From positions 1-60,534 of the forward strand of contig CAZYQW010000093.1 of NCBI GenBank assembly GCA_964649825.1: a DNA stretch of 60,534 nucleotides, given 5' to 3'. The position numbers were made by a program, and so were the translations under genes. The stretch comes from CAZYQW01 sp964649825 (lineage in GTDB: Bacteria; Planctomycetota; B15-G4; JADJEK01). Positions 44,905 to 52,519 of this stretch are shown one piece after another (the first letter of the stretch is position 1; each line of letters starts with the position of its first letter). The notes below the pieces were generated by a model, which was not told where the DNA came from, ran no database searches, and worked only from the letters and a program-made list of their open reading frames with translations.

Positions 44905-44933
44905 AGTGAACCAGACGAATGTCTGTCTGTCAA
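44905..44933 (-). promoter_or_regulatory. lexA cassette promoter with palindromic operator
   Basis: On the minus strand TTGACA (44928-44933) and TTCACT (44905-44910) are 17 bases apart. CAGAC-ATTC-GTCTG (44912-44925) is a perfect 5-4-5 inverted repeat inside the spacer. Such placement would block RNA polymerase. It differs from the E. coli CTG-N10-CAG and Gram-positive GAAC-N4-GTTC boxes; LexA boxes vary among phyla. The match to this LexA is inference. Confidence 0.6.
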
Positions 44934-45153
44934 TGGTTCCGGCCGGAGGGTTCCGGCCGGGGAACATCTCGAATCAGGAGGAACCATCTGCGTTCGAGAC
45001 GGCCGGGCAAGATTTCCTCCGTACGGTATTCCGAAACGGCCTGCCCATGGCCGTTTCGCCAGGTACAACCGAATCCACGACCGAATCCAGGGGTTGGCAC
45101 CGCACGTGCTCTTCCGCTGTCGCGAGCACGTCCTGACGGCGGAACCGTGATTC

Positions 45154-45723
45154 ATGAGCGAATTGACGCAGATCCTCGAACGAGCCGGCGACGGAGACCG
45201 CAACGCGAACGAGTCTCTGGCCCGGATCGTCTACGAGGAGCTTCGCGAGATGGCGCGTCGCGAGATGCGAGTCGAACGAGGCAACCATACGCTGCAGCCG
45301 ACCGCGCTGGTCCACGAGGCGTACCTTCGTCTCCTGGGTGGCGAGGGGGCGACGTTCGAGAACCGCGCGCACTTCTTCTCCGCCGCGGCCGCGGCGATCC
45401 GACGTGTTCTGGTCGAGCACGCGCGAAAGCGCTCCCGACAGAAGCGGGGCGGCGACCTGGTGCGCGTCGAGATCGACTCCGCGACAGCGGTGACTCCGGT
45501 GCGGGACGACCGGTTGATCCAGCTCGACGAGGCTCTGGAGCGGCTCGCGGAGGTCGATCCCGAGAAGGCGCGGCTCGTCGAGCTCCGGTTCTTTGCGGGG
45601 ATGACCGTCGAGGAGGTCGCGCGGATGCGATCCGTCTCCGAGAGCACCATCGCTCGCGAATGGCGGGCGGCGCGGGCGTGGCTCCAGGGGCAACTCGACG
45701 AGGGGAGCTCCGATGCCGACTAG
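45154..45723 (+). CDS. ECF-family sigma factor (TIGR02999-type)
   Basis: A 189-residue sigma factor. Sigma2-like region: LARIVYEELREMARREMR. The HTLQPTALVHEAYLRLL and NRAHFFSAAAAAIRRVLVEHARKRSRQKRGG phrases are hallmarks of the TIGR02999 ECF group, common in Planctomycetota and Acidobacteria. Sigma4 has the HTH (MTVEEVARMRSVSESTIAREWRAARAWL). The last 11 bases overlap the kinase gene start. No anti-sigma gene is next to it; the paired Ser/Thr kinase could control it by phosphorylation, as suggested for other ECF-kinase pairs. It is divergent from the lexA cassette. Confidence 0.9.
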   Translation: MSELTQILERAGDGDRNANESLARIVYEELREMARREMRVERGNHTLQPTALVHEAYLRLLGGEGATFENRAHFFSAAAAAIRRVLVEHARKRSRQKRGGDLVRVEIDSATAVTPVRDDRLIQLDEALERLAEVDPEKARLVELRFFAGMTVEEVARMRSVSESTIAREWRAARAWLQGQLDEGSSDAD

Positions 45724-48403
45724 GAGTCGGTGGCAGCAGGTGGAAGAGCTGTTCCACGCCGCGCTCGAACGTCCGATCCCGGAGCGTGGAGCGTTTCTCG
45801 ACGCGGCCTGCGAGGGCGACGAGACGCTCCGGGCCGAGGTCGAGGAGTGGATCGAGAACGACGCGAAGGCGGTCGATCTCGTCGACCGATTCAGCCCGTT
45901 CGGCACGGGTTCGGGCGGTGACTCCGCCGGGGGCGATGATCCGTTGGTCGGTCGCTCGGTCGGCCGCTACCGCCTCGTCGCGAAGGTCGCGGCGGGGGGG
46001 ATGGGCGTCGTCTACCGCGGCGTTCGCGACGACGACCTGTTCGAGCACGACGTCGCGATCAAGCTCATCCGCGCCGAGGCGGCCACCGATGAGATGCGCC
46101 GGCGGTTCGACTTCGAGCGACGGACGCTGGCGTCGCTCACGCACCCGAACATCGCGCGTCTGTACGACGGAGGGACGACCGGCGAGGGAACGCCGTACCT
46201 CGTCATGGAATTCATCCATGGAGTCCCGATCGATCGTTATTGCGACGAGCAACAGCTCTCGATCCCGGAGCGGCTCCGCCTCTTCGTCTCGGTCTGCCGG
46301 GCCGTCCACTTCGCCCACCAGAACCTGATCGTCCACCGCGACCTGAAGCCGGGGAACGTCCTCGTCGACGAGCAGGGCGTCCCCAAGCTCGTGGACTTCG
46401 GCATCGCGCGGCTGCTCTCGGACTCGGACGAGGCGTTCGAGCCGACGTTGACGCAAGGCCGGATCCTCACCCCCGAGTACGCGAGCCCGGAGCAGCTCCG
46501 CGGGCAGCCGGTCACGACCTCCAGCGACGTCTATTCGCTCGGCATCGTTCTCTATGGCCTTCTCACCGGCCGGAAGCCGTACCGGTGCAAGAGTCGCAGC
46601 CCGGCCGAATGGGAGCGGGTCGTCACGGAGCAGGAGCCGGTGCGACCAAGCACCGCCGTCCTCGAAGCGCCCTCGGCCGACGGCACGGAACATCCGACCG
46701 CCGAACAGTTCGCCGCGCGGTTCCAGTCGACCACGACGCGCTTGCGCCGCACGCTGCGCGGCGACCTCGATCGGATCGTCCTCATGGCGCTGCGCAAGGA
46801 GCCGGAGCGCCGCTATGCGTCCGTGCAGCAGTTCGCCGACGACATCGAGCGCTACCTCTCCGGTCACGGCGTCATCGCGCGCGAAGCGACCGTCTTCTAC
46901 CGCACGCGGACGTTCGTGCGGCGCAACCGCCTGGCGGTGAGCGCCGCGTCGCTCGTCATGGTCGCGTTCGCCGGAGGATTCGTGTCGACGTTCCAGGCGG
47001 AACGACGGGCGACTCGCGAGGCCGCCCACGCCCGCGTCGAGGCCCAGTCGTTCCAGGACGTGGCGAACTTCCTCATCAGCACGTTCCTGACGTCCACGCG
47101 CCTCGGGAACCGCATCGATCGGGAAGCCGCGCACGACGCCATCCTGCGGCAGGCGGAGGCAATCCGCCGGCAGCACCGGGACGAGAACCACCTGCGGGCG
47201 AACCTCCTCGACGCCCTGGGCACCGTCTGCGTCAAGCTCGAGCTGTTCGACAGCGCGGGGGCACTGATCCAGGAAGCGATGGAGATCCGCAGGAACGAGT
47301 TCGGCGAGCGAAGCCTCGAGATGGCGTTGAGCCTGGGGAGCTGGGGCACGCTGTCGTACGAGCAGGGGCGCTTCGACGACGCGGTCGACGCGCTCCGGCG
47401 GGCGTTGGATCTTCATCGCACTTGCCCGCCCGGCGTGCATACCGACGTCGCGACGGCCGCCAACGACCTTGCCTGCGCGCTGCGCCTCGGAGGCTGGCCG
47501 AGGGAGGCGGAGCCGCTCCACCGCGAAGCGTTGGCGTTGCGAATGCGGACGTACGGTCCGCGCTCGTTGGAGGTCGCCGAGAGCCTGAACAACCTGGCCG
47601 GCGTGTACCTCGGCGACGAGGACTTCGAGACGGCCGACGAGCTCCTGACGACCGCGTTCGAGATCCGGCGGGCGATCCTCGGGACGGAGCAGATCTTGAC
47701 GCTGCAGACGCTCTCGAACCTCTCGATCACCGCGTTCAGGCTCGGCCGAAGCCAGCAGTCGCACGACCTCCTGCGCGAGGCGGCGGATGGATTTCGCGCG
47801 CTCCGAGCCGAAGGTCGCGAGGGGCTCGGGCGAACGCTCGGCAACCTCGCCACCCTCGAGCTGCAGCTCGGCGATCTCGACGGTGCGGAAAGGGCGCTGA
47901 CGGAGGCCCTCCAGATCCAGGTCGACCGGCTCGGCCCCGATCACGCTGACGTCGCGACGCTCCACGTGAGGATCGCGGACCTCCATTGGCGGCGGAATCG
48001 GAACGACCTCGCGCAGGAGGCGTGGAACGAGGTCCTGAGGATTCGGCGGGCCGTGTTTCCGGAGCGGCACCCGAAGCTCGCCGAGACGTACGCCGACTAC
48101 GGCGGCTTCCTCCACGACACCGGTCGCTTCGACGAGGCCGAGCCGACGTTCCGCGAAGCGCTGTCGATCCGCCGCGAGGCACTCGATCCCGATCATCCGG
48201 CGATCGGCGAGTCGCTCGGCGCCCTCGGCATCTGTCTCGCGCGCATGGGTCGTCTCGACGAAGCCGAGGCGCTGCTCCGCGAGTGCATGGATCGATTCGA
48301 GCGGGCGCCCGGCAGCGATTCGCTCGGCGCGGCCCGCCATCGAGAGGAGCTCCAGAAGGTCATCGACGAGCTTCGGACGGACGGAGCGAGCGAGCAGCCT
48401 TAG
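45713..48403 (+). CDS. Ser/Thr protein kinase with membrane helix and TPR repeats
   Basis: An 896-residue protein, preceded by GGGGAG inside the sigma gene. Kinase domain about 85-390: glycine loop KVAAGGMGVVYRG, catalytic Lys in VAIKLI, catalytic loop HRDLKPGN, DFG in LVDFGIARLL, and activation-segment TPEYASPEQL. A membrane helix (LAVSAASLVMVAFAGGFVS) follows near 405, then extracytoplasmic or linker TPR repeats from 430 to 890 with A/L patterns such as YEQGRFDDAVDALRRAL and GRFDEAEPTFREALSIRREAL. The short N-terminal segment (VEELFHAALERPIPERGAFLDAAC) is typical of kinases found next to TIGR02999 sigmas. It is likely part of one regulatory unit with that sigma factor. Confidence 0.92.
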   Translation: MPTRSRWQQVEELFHAALERPIPERGAFLDAACEGDETLRAEVEEWIENDAKAVDLVDRFSPFGTGSGGDSAGGDDPLVGRSVGRYRLVAKVAAGGMGVVYRGVRDDDLFEHDVAIKLIRAEAATDEMRRRFDFERRTLASLTHPNIARLYDGGTTGEGTPYLVMEFIHGVPIDRYCDEQQLSIPERLRLFVSVCRAVHFAHQNLIVHRDLKPGNVLVDEQGVPKLVDFGIARLLSDSDEAFEPTLTQGRILTPEYASPEQLRGQPVTTSSDVYSLGIVLYGLLTGRKPYRCKSRSPAEWERVVTEQEPVRPSTAVLEAPSADGTEHPTAEQFAARFQSTTTRLRRTLRGDLDRIVLMALRKEPERRYASVQQFADDIERYLSGHGVIAREATVFYRTRTFVRRNRLAVSAASLVMVAFAGGFVSTFQAERRATREAAHARVEAQSFQDVANFLISTFLTSTRLGNRIDREAAHDAILRQAEAIRRQHRDENHLRANLLDALGTVCVKLELFDSAGALIQEAMEIRRNEFGERSLEMALSLGSWGTLSYEQGRFDDAVDALRRALDLHRTCPPGVHTDVATAANDLACALRLGGWPREAEPLHREALALRMRTYGPRSLEVAESLNNLAGVYLGDEDFETADELLTTAFEIRRAILGTEQILTLQTLSNLSITAFRLGRSQQSHDLLREAADGFRALRAEGREGLGRTLGNLATLELQLGDLDGAERALTEALQIQVDRLGPDHADVATLHVRIADLHWRRNRNDLAQEAWNEVLRIRRAVFPERHPKLAETYADYGGFLHDTGRFDEAEPTFREALSIRREALDPDHPAIGESLGALGICLARMGRLDEAEALLRECMDRFERAPGSDSLGAARHREELQKVIDELRTDGASEQP

Positions 48404-48427
48404 ACGATTTCGTTTCGGGAGGTCGCA

Positions 48428-48718
48428 TTGGACAAGGGTGTGGCGACGTTCTTGTCGACGTTCCTGCTGATCTTCGTGGCGGAGCTCGGCGACAAGACGC
48501 AGATCGCTTTGATGGCGCAGGTCGCGGCCGGCCGTTCACCGTGGGCAGTCGGGCTCGGCGGGGCGACCGCGCTCCTCGTCTCGACCGCCCTCGGCGTCGC
48601 CGCGGGAGTCCTTCTGTCGCGTTGGTTGAGTCCGACGTTGCTTCACTACGTATCCGCCGTGATCTTCCTCCTGTTCGGCGTGGTCCTTCTCGTCCGCGGC
48701 CCCGCCGGCGCGGCGTAG
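48428..48718 (+). CDS. Half-size GDT1/TMEM165 (UPF0016) family transporter
   Basis: A 96-residue membrane protein with a TTG start and GGGAGG upstream. It has the family signature ELGDKTQIALMAQVA in the first helical hairpin, followed by hydrophobic helices (GATALLVSTALGVAAGVLLSRW; YVSAVIFLLFGVVLLVRG). Full family members have two such halves; single-motif bacterial forms probably dimerise. The family exchanges Ca2+ or Mn2+ for protons. It is 24 bases downstream of the kinase gene and could be cotranscribed, but a functional link is not evident. Confidence 0.8.
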   Translation: MDKGVATFLSTFLLIFVAELGDKTQIALMAQVAAGRSPWAVGLGGATALLVSTALGVAAGVLLSRWLSPTLLHYVSAVIFLLFGVVLLVRGPAGAA

Positions 48719-48733
48719 CGCCGATTCCGTCGC

Positions 48734-49192
48734 CTACGGGCTGAACTTCATGGCCAACCCGTTGGACAGGTTGTAGTCGCGCACGACGCCGAACGTGGTG
48801 TACTCGTTGGCGTACTGCGCGAACGCCTTCACGCCGCCGGGCGGAATCGGCGGGACGGGGGTCGTGAGCTGCGTCACGCCCGGCGGCAGGAACACGATGA
48901 GGACCGGGTTCGTGAGGAGCGAGCAGTTCGGTCCAGGCGCAGGGATCTTCGCCTCCGTCGGACCGATGAAAAGAAGGCGCGCGGTCAAGAACGTGTTGCA
49001 GCAGCCCGGCATGCCGGTGAAGAAGGCCGTGATCGTGCAGGCGCCCTGGTCGAGCTTGGCGTCGAATTTCGGCACGTCGAAGGAGACGGCGCACCCCTGT
49101 CCGTACGCGGCGAACCCGCCGCTGGGGCACTGGGCGGCCGCGGCGGCGGAGAGGACCGAGGCGGCGGCCAAGACGAGAAGAGTCGATCGCAT
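48734..49192 (-). CDS. Small exported protein made almost only of the lineage C-terminal module
   Basis: A 152-residue protein with signal peptide LLVLAAASVLSAAAAA. The mature part starts QCPSGGFAAYGQGC, contains CTITAFFTGMPGCCNTFL and an NPVLIVFLPPGVTQLTTPVPPIPPGG core, and ends SNGLAMKFSP. These are the same features as the tails of the exported proteins at 4702-6408 and 6696-9023, so this looks like the module as a stand-alone protein. Six Cys suggest disulfides. Function unknown. It is convergent with the GDT1 gene, with a 15-base gap. Confidence 0.7.
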   Translation of the reverse strand: MRSTLLVLAAASVLSAAAAAQCPSGGFAAYGQGCAVSFDVPKFDAKLDQGACTITAFFTGMPGCCNTFLTARLLFIGPTEAKIPAPGPNCSLLTNPVLIVFLPPGVTQLTTPVPPIPPGGVKAFAQYANEYTTFGVVRDYNLSNGLAMKFSP

Positions 49193-49291
49193 CGAGGTTT
49201 CCTCCGTTGGAAGAGTCCGTACGGATGCCGATGCTACTCGATCGCGAACCGCGGGGAGGTCGGTGCAGGACGCCGAGACGGAAGGCGGACG

Positions 49292-49846
49292 TCAGTTCAC
49301 CGTTGGATCGCGCGGGATGCGGCGCGGGTCGAGCTCGGGGAACATCGACTCGATGCCGATCTGGCTCACGATGTGGCGCCAAAGCCCGGCGTCGCTGCCG
49401 AAGACCTCCTCGTGCGTCGCGGGTCGGGTGTGCCACGAGCCGGTCTCGATCTCTCCCTCGAGCTGACCGGGAGCCCAGCCCGCGTGACCCACGAACACCC
49501 GCAGAAGCCCCGACGCGCGCGAGATCAACCGCTCCGCGTGCTCCTTCTCCACGGTGAAGAAGATCCCGGAGCCGACCTCGACCTGCGACGCGTTCGGATC
49601 GGAATGCAGGAGCATGAGCGGCCCGTCGCACGGACCGCCGTGGTAGAGGAACTCCTCGCGCGAGCAGGGATGATCGCTCACCTGGCGCCAGGCGTCGTCG
49701 AGCGTCGTTTCGGTGGGCCGGTTCAGCACGAGACCCAACGCACCGTCGGCGTCGTGCCTCACCATCAACACGATCGTCTTCGCGAAGTTCGGATCGTCGT
49801 CGAGGTCGATGCTTGCGACCAAGAAGTGACCGGACAGGGATTCCAT
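49292..49846 (-). CDS. YqgE/AlgH-family (UPF0301) protein
   Basis: A 184-residue cytoplasmic protein from the ATG at 49846; an upstream ATG at 49891 lies in the hairpin region. It has the family's start SGHFLVASIDLDDDPNFAKTIVLMVRHDADGALGLVLNRP and the YHGGPCDGPLMLLHS segment. Later it has LRVFVGHAGWAPGQLEGEIETGSWHTRPA, which is also family-specific. The biochemical role is unresolved across the family, with links to alginate and stress control in some gammaproteobacteria. It stands alone here, downstream of the large exported protein gene. Confidence 0.9.
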   Translation of the reverse strand: MESLSGHFLVASIDLDDDPNFAKTIVLMVRHDADGALGLVLNRPTETTLDDAWRQVSDHPCSREEFLYHGGPCDGPLMLLHSDPNASQVEVGSGIFFTVEKEHAERLISRASGLLRVFVGHAGWAPGQLEGEIETGSWHTRPATHEEVFGSDAGLWRHIVSQIGIESMFPELDPRRIPRDPTVN

Positions 49847-49854
49847 GGCGGACG

Positions 49855-49896
49855 CGCCCGTGGTGGAGGATGGACGACCTCCATCATCCACGGGCG
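49855..49896 (-). terminator. Nested hairpin between the exported protein and YqgE genes
   Basis: CGCCCGTGG (49855-49863) pairs with CCACGGGCG (49888-49896), and GGATGG/CCATC pair inside. It lies 55 bases past the stop of the minus-strand exported gene (49951) and just before the YqgE start. It may terminate or be a leader structure. Confidence 0.5.
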
Positions 49897-49950
49897 GCGT
49901 GCCATTGGGAAGGGTCGAGTCGACCCCCCCCTCGTCGCCGGATCACGGCA

Positions 49951-52251
49951 TCACTCGATCGTGAGCACCGGGTCGCCGAACGGCGAGGTCGGAGTCAGGT
50001 CGACCTGGTAGCTCGCGCCCGACTTGCCCGGCACGCGAACCTGATACAGCCCGGTCTGCGCGAGCGGGAGTCCGGACACGAGGAACTTCTCACCCGAGCC
50101 GGACGCGAACGACGTCGGGTCGATCAGCCCGCCGTCCGGACCGATGATCTCGATCACGGCGGGGGCGGCGGCGCCGCCCTTCGGCGTGACCGTCAAGCCG
50201 AGCGTCGTGTCCGCCACCGCGAGGAGCTTCACGACCGCGAAGCCGGATCCCTTCACCTTGGCTTTCTTCGAGCTTGCCTTTGCGCTCTTCGGCATCTTGT
50301 GACTGGTATCGAACCGGTAGTGGCCGACGCCCTCGCCCACGCCGAAGACGTGCAGCTCGTAACGCCCGCTCTTCTTGACCTTGAACTGGAGCTTCTTCGC
50401 CTTCTTCGCTTTCTTCGTGGTCGACGGCGGGCTGCCCTTCCACTTCTTCACCACCTTGCCGTGCTCGTCGCGGACCTCGACCCTGAACTTCGGCAGCGCC
50501 GAAGCGGCCAGCGCGGGCTCCACCATGGCCACGGTCAGTTTGATCTTCTCGCCCTTCACCGCCTCGAACGCCGCGCGATCCTCGTCCGCCGTCGTATCGA
50601 TCTCGCCGACGAGGACCTGACCCGGATGGAACCGCAACGGCCCATTCACGTTGAGCGTGATCGTCTCCGACAGGAACTCGACGCCGGTGAACGACCCGGC
50701 CGTCGCGTCCGCCGATCCGACCGAGCCGCCCGGCGCGAGGGTGATCACGCCGAAGTGGACCGGCAGGTCATAGAACATCGCGTCGTTCGGAATCATGAAA
50801 CCGGCCGCGGCGTGTCCGGTCGGATCGAGCGTGCCCATGATCTGGGTGAACCCCGACGACTCGGGCGCCTCGAGCGCGGAGAGCATGAGCGCGTCCGCGG
50901 CCAGGTGGAGGCTGCGGCCGCCGTTGACGGCGATCGGACCGTCCGTGCCGAGCGACGGCAGCACGACGTAGAGCGCGTTCGACATCCCCGGGGCGAGCAC
51001 GTCGAGCGTGATCGTGTTGGTCAGCGACGGCGTTCCCTCGAACTCGAGCGACGGGGCGCGGAAGAGGCGCCCGTAGGAGTCGCCGTTCACGCTGCTGTGC
51101 CAGATCGTGAAGACGCGCTCGCCGCTCTGCGAGAGGACCGACTTCGCGTAGGTCTGGTCGCCGCCCGTGGTCTCGTGGGCCCGGATCTCGTTCGACAGCG
51201 GGTTGCCGGCGCGATCGAAGCGACGGATGAACACGTCGTAGTCGCCGGAGTGGTTGCTCTCCCACGTCACGACGAAGTTGCCGACGTAGTCCACGTCGAC
51301 GTGCGGATCGCGCTGAGTGCCGGCCGTGCTTTGCGACACGACGAACTCGTTCGTCTTCGGGTTCCCGTTCTTGTCGAACAGCCGCGCGAGGACGCCGAAG
51401 CCGTCGCCATCGATCCCCTCCTCGTCGTGCCAGACGACGACGAAGTCGCCGTCCGCGTCCATCGCGACGATCGGATCGCGCTGCATCCCGGCCGTCGTCT
51501 GGCTGACGATGAACTGCGGTCCGAGCGGCGCCCCGTTCTGATCGAAGAGGCGCGCGACGATGTCACGCGGCTGCGCGGTGACGGCGCCGCTCGCGTCCTC
51601 GAACGCGCAGACCACGCGGCCGTCGCGGCTCGCGGAGACCGATGGGTTGAGCTGGGTGGAGCTGTTGGGCTCGTTCAACAGGAACTCGCCGGTGATCGGC
51701 GCGCCGAACCGGTCGAAGATGCGGCCGATGCAGCCGACCGATCCATCCGTCCCCGCGTCGGCCCACGCGACGAAGACGCGGCTGTTCGGCAGGAACGTGG
51801 CGTGCGGCTCGAACTGCGATTCGATCGTCTGCGTGTTCAGCGCCATCTCGCCGGTGTACGGGACGCCGTCCGCGCGGTAGAACCGCCCGAAGGCGCCCAT
51901 CAGGTCGCCGTCGTTGCCATGGCGGTCGCTGTAGCAGATCAGGAAGTCGCCGGTGATCGGATCGACGGCGACGAACGTCTCGTTCTGGTCACCCTCCCAG
52001 AACGTCGGATTCACGGAGAAGTCGGCGCCGAGCGCCGCGCCGTTCCGATCGAGGCGGCGGCCGAAGATGTTCGCCGTGCTGTACGAAAGGACGATGTCGC
52101 CGTCGTCGGACATGTCCGCCCAGGGTTGGAACTGGTCGTTCGCCGTCGTGCTCGTGACGATGAACTCCGGGCCGATTGGCGTGAGCTCGTGAGCTGCCCC
52201 GTGCGAGACGGAAGTCATTACGGTGATGATGGTTGCGCCGATGCGTCGCAT
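49951..52251 (-). CDS. Large exported beta-repeat protein with Lys-rich segment
   Basis: A 766-residue protein from the ATG at 52251 with AGGAGACATCA upstream; its signal peptide is MRRIGATIITVMTSVSHGAAH. Residues 25-390 hold repeats of the type FIVSQTTAGMQRDPIVAMDADGDFVVVWHDEEGIDGDG, each carrying a W and DGDFVV core and a neighbouring RLFDQNGAPLG turn, as in bacterial exported 'dockerin-like' beta repeats. The middle is beta-rich (TLAPGGSVGSADAT). Near residues 600-690 is a PPC-like domain interrupted by Lys clusters (KKAKKAKKLQFKVKK; KSAKASSKKAKVKG), unusual in an exported protein of an otherwise acidic proteome. The C-terminal region reads IIGPDGGLIDPTSFASG. No enzymatic motif was found. 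Confidence 0.78.
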   Translation of the reverse strand: MRRIGATIITVMTSVSHGAAHELTPIGPEFIVTSTTANDQFQPWADMSDDGDIVLSYSTANIFGRRLDRNGAALGADFSVNPTFWEGDQNETFVAVDPITGDFLICYSDRHGNDGDLMGAFGRFYRADGVPYTGEMALNTQTIESQFEPHATFLPNSRVFVAWADAGTDGSVGCIGRIFDRFGAPITGEFLLNEPNSSTQLNPSVSASRDGRVVCAFEDASGAVTAQPRDIVARLFDQNGAPLGPQFIVSQTTAGMQRDPIVAMDADGDFVVVWHDEEGIDGDGFGVLARLFDKNGNPKTNEFVVSQSTAGTQRDPHVDVDYVGNFVVTWESNHSGDYDVFIRRFDRAGNPLSNEIRAHETTGGDQTYAKSVLSQSGERVFTIWHSSVNGDSYGRLFRAPSLEFEGTPSLTNTITLDVLAPGMSNALYVVLPSLGTDGPIAVNGGRSLHLAADALMLSALEAPESSGFTQIMGTLDPTGHAAAGFMIPNDAMFYDLPVHFGVITLAPGGSVGSADATAGSFTGVEFLSETITLNVNGPLRFHPGQVLVGEIDTTADEDRAAFEAVKGEKIKLTVAMVEPALAASALPKFRVEVRDEHGKVVKKWKGSPPSTTKKAKKAKKLQFKVKKSGRYELHVFGVGEGVGHYRFDTSHKMPKSAKASSKKAKVKGSGFAVVKLLAVADTTLGLTVTPKGGAAAPAVIEIIGPDGGLIDPTSFASGSGEKFLVSGLPLAQTGLYQVRVPGKSGASYQVDLTPTSPFGDPVLTIE

Positions 52252-52310
52252 TGATGTCTCCTGGTGGTTCCGGCGGAGCGCTTCGCATCTCACTTCCCTC
52301 GAGCAAGGAG

Positions 52311-52338
52311 AGGATACCCCGTGATGGGTACGAGGCAA
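52311..52338 (-). promoter_or_regulatory. Probable promoter of the large exported protein gene
   Basis: On the minus strand TTGCCT (52333-52338) and TATCCT (52311-52316) are 16 bases apart, about 60 bases upstream of the start codon. The surrounding region is AT-rich relative to the window, with AAATTT and GGCG-flanked repeats at about 52370-52405. Confidence 0.4.
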
Positions 52339-52434
52339 ATTCCGGCAGGCGGTCACTCTTCCGAAAGCAACGCCAAAATCGCTCGAATGGCGCAAATTTG
52401 GCGAAAAATCAGCCTCCCCGAATAGACGACTTCC

Positions 52435-52464
52435 CCGGCCCGTTCCAGGCCTTTTCCGGGCCGG
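52435..52464 (-). terminator. Hairpin after the M28 peptidase gene
   Basis: CCGGCCCG (52435-52442) pairs with CGGGCCGG (52457-52464) with a 14-base loop. It lies 55 bases past the peptidase stop on the minus strand. No T-tract follows directly. Confidence 0.45.
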
Positions 52465-52519
52465 TGGTTCCAGGGACCCCCGGCGTGGATCGGACCGCGC
52501 TCGGCCTCGCGCCGGTTCG

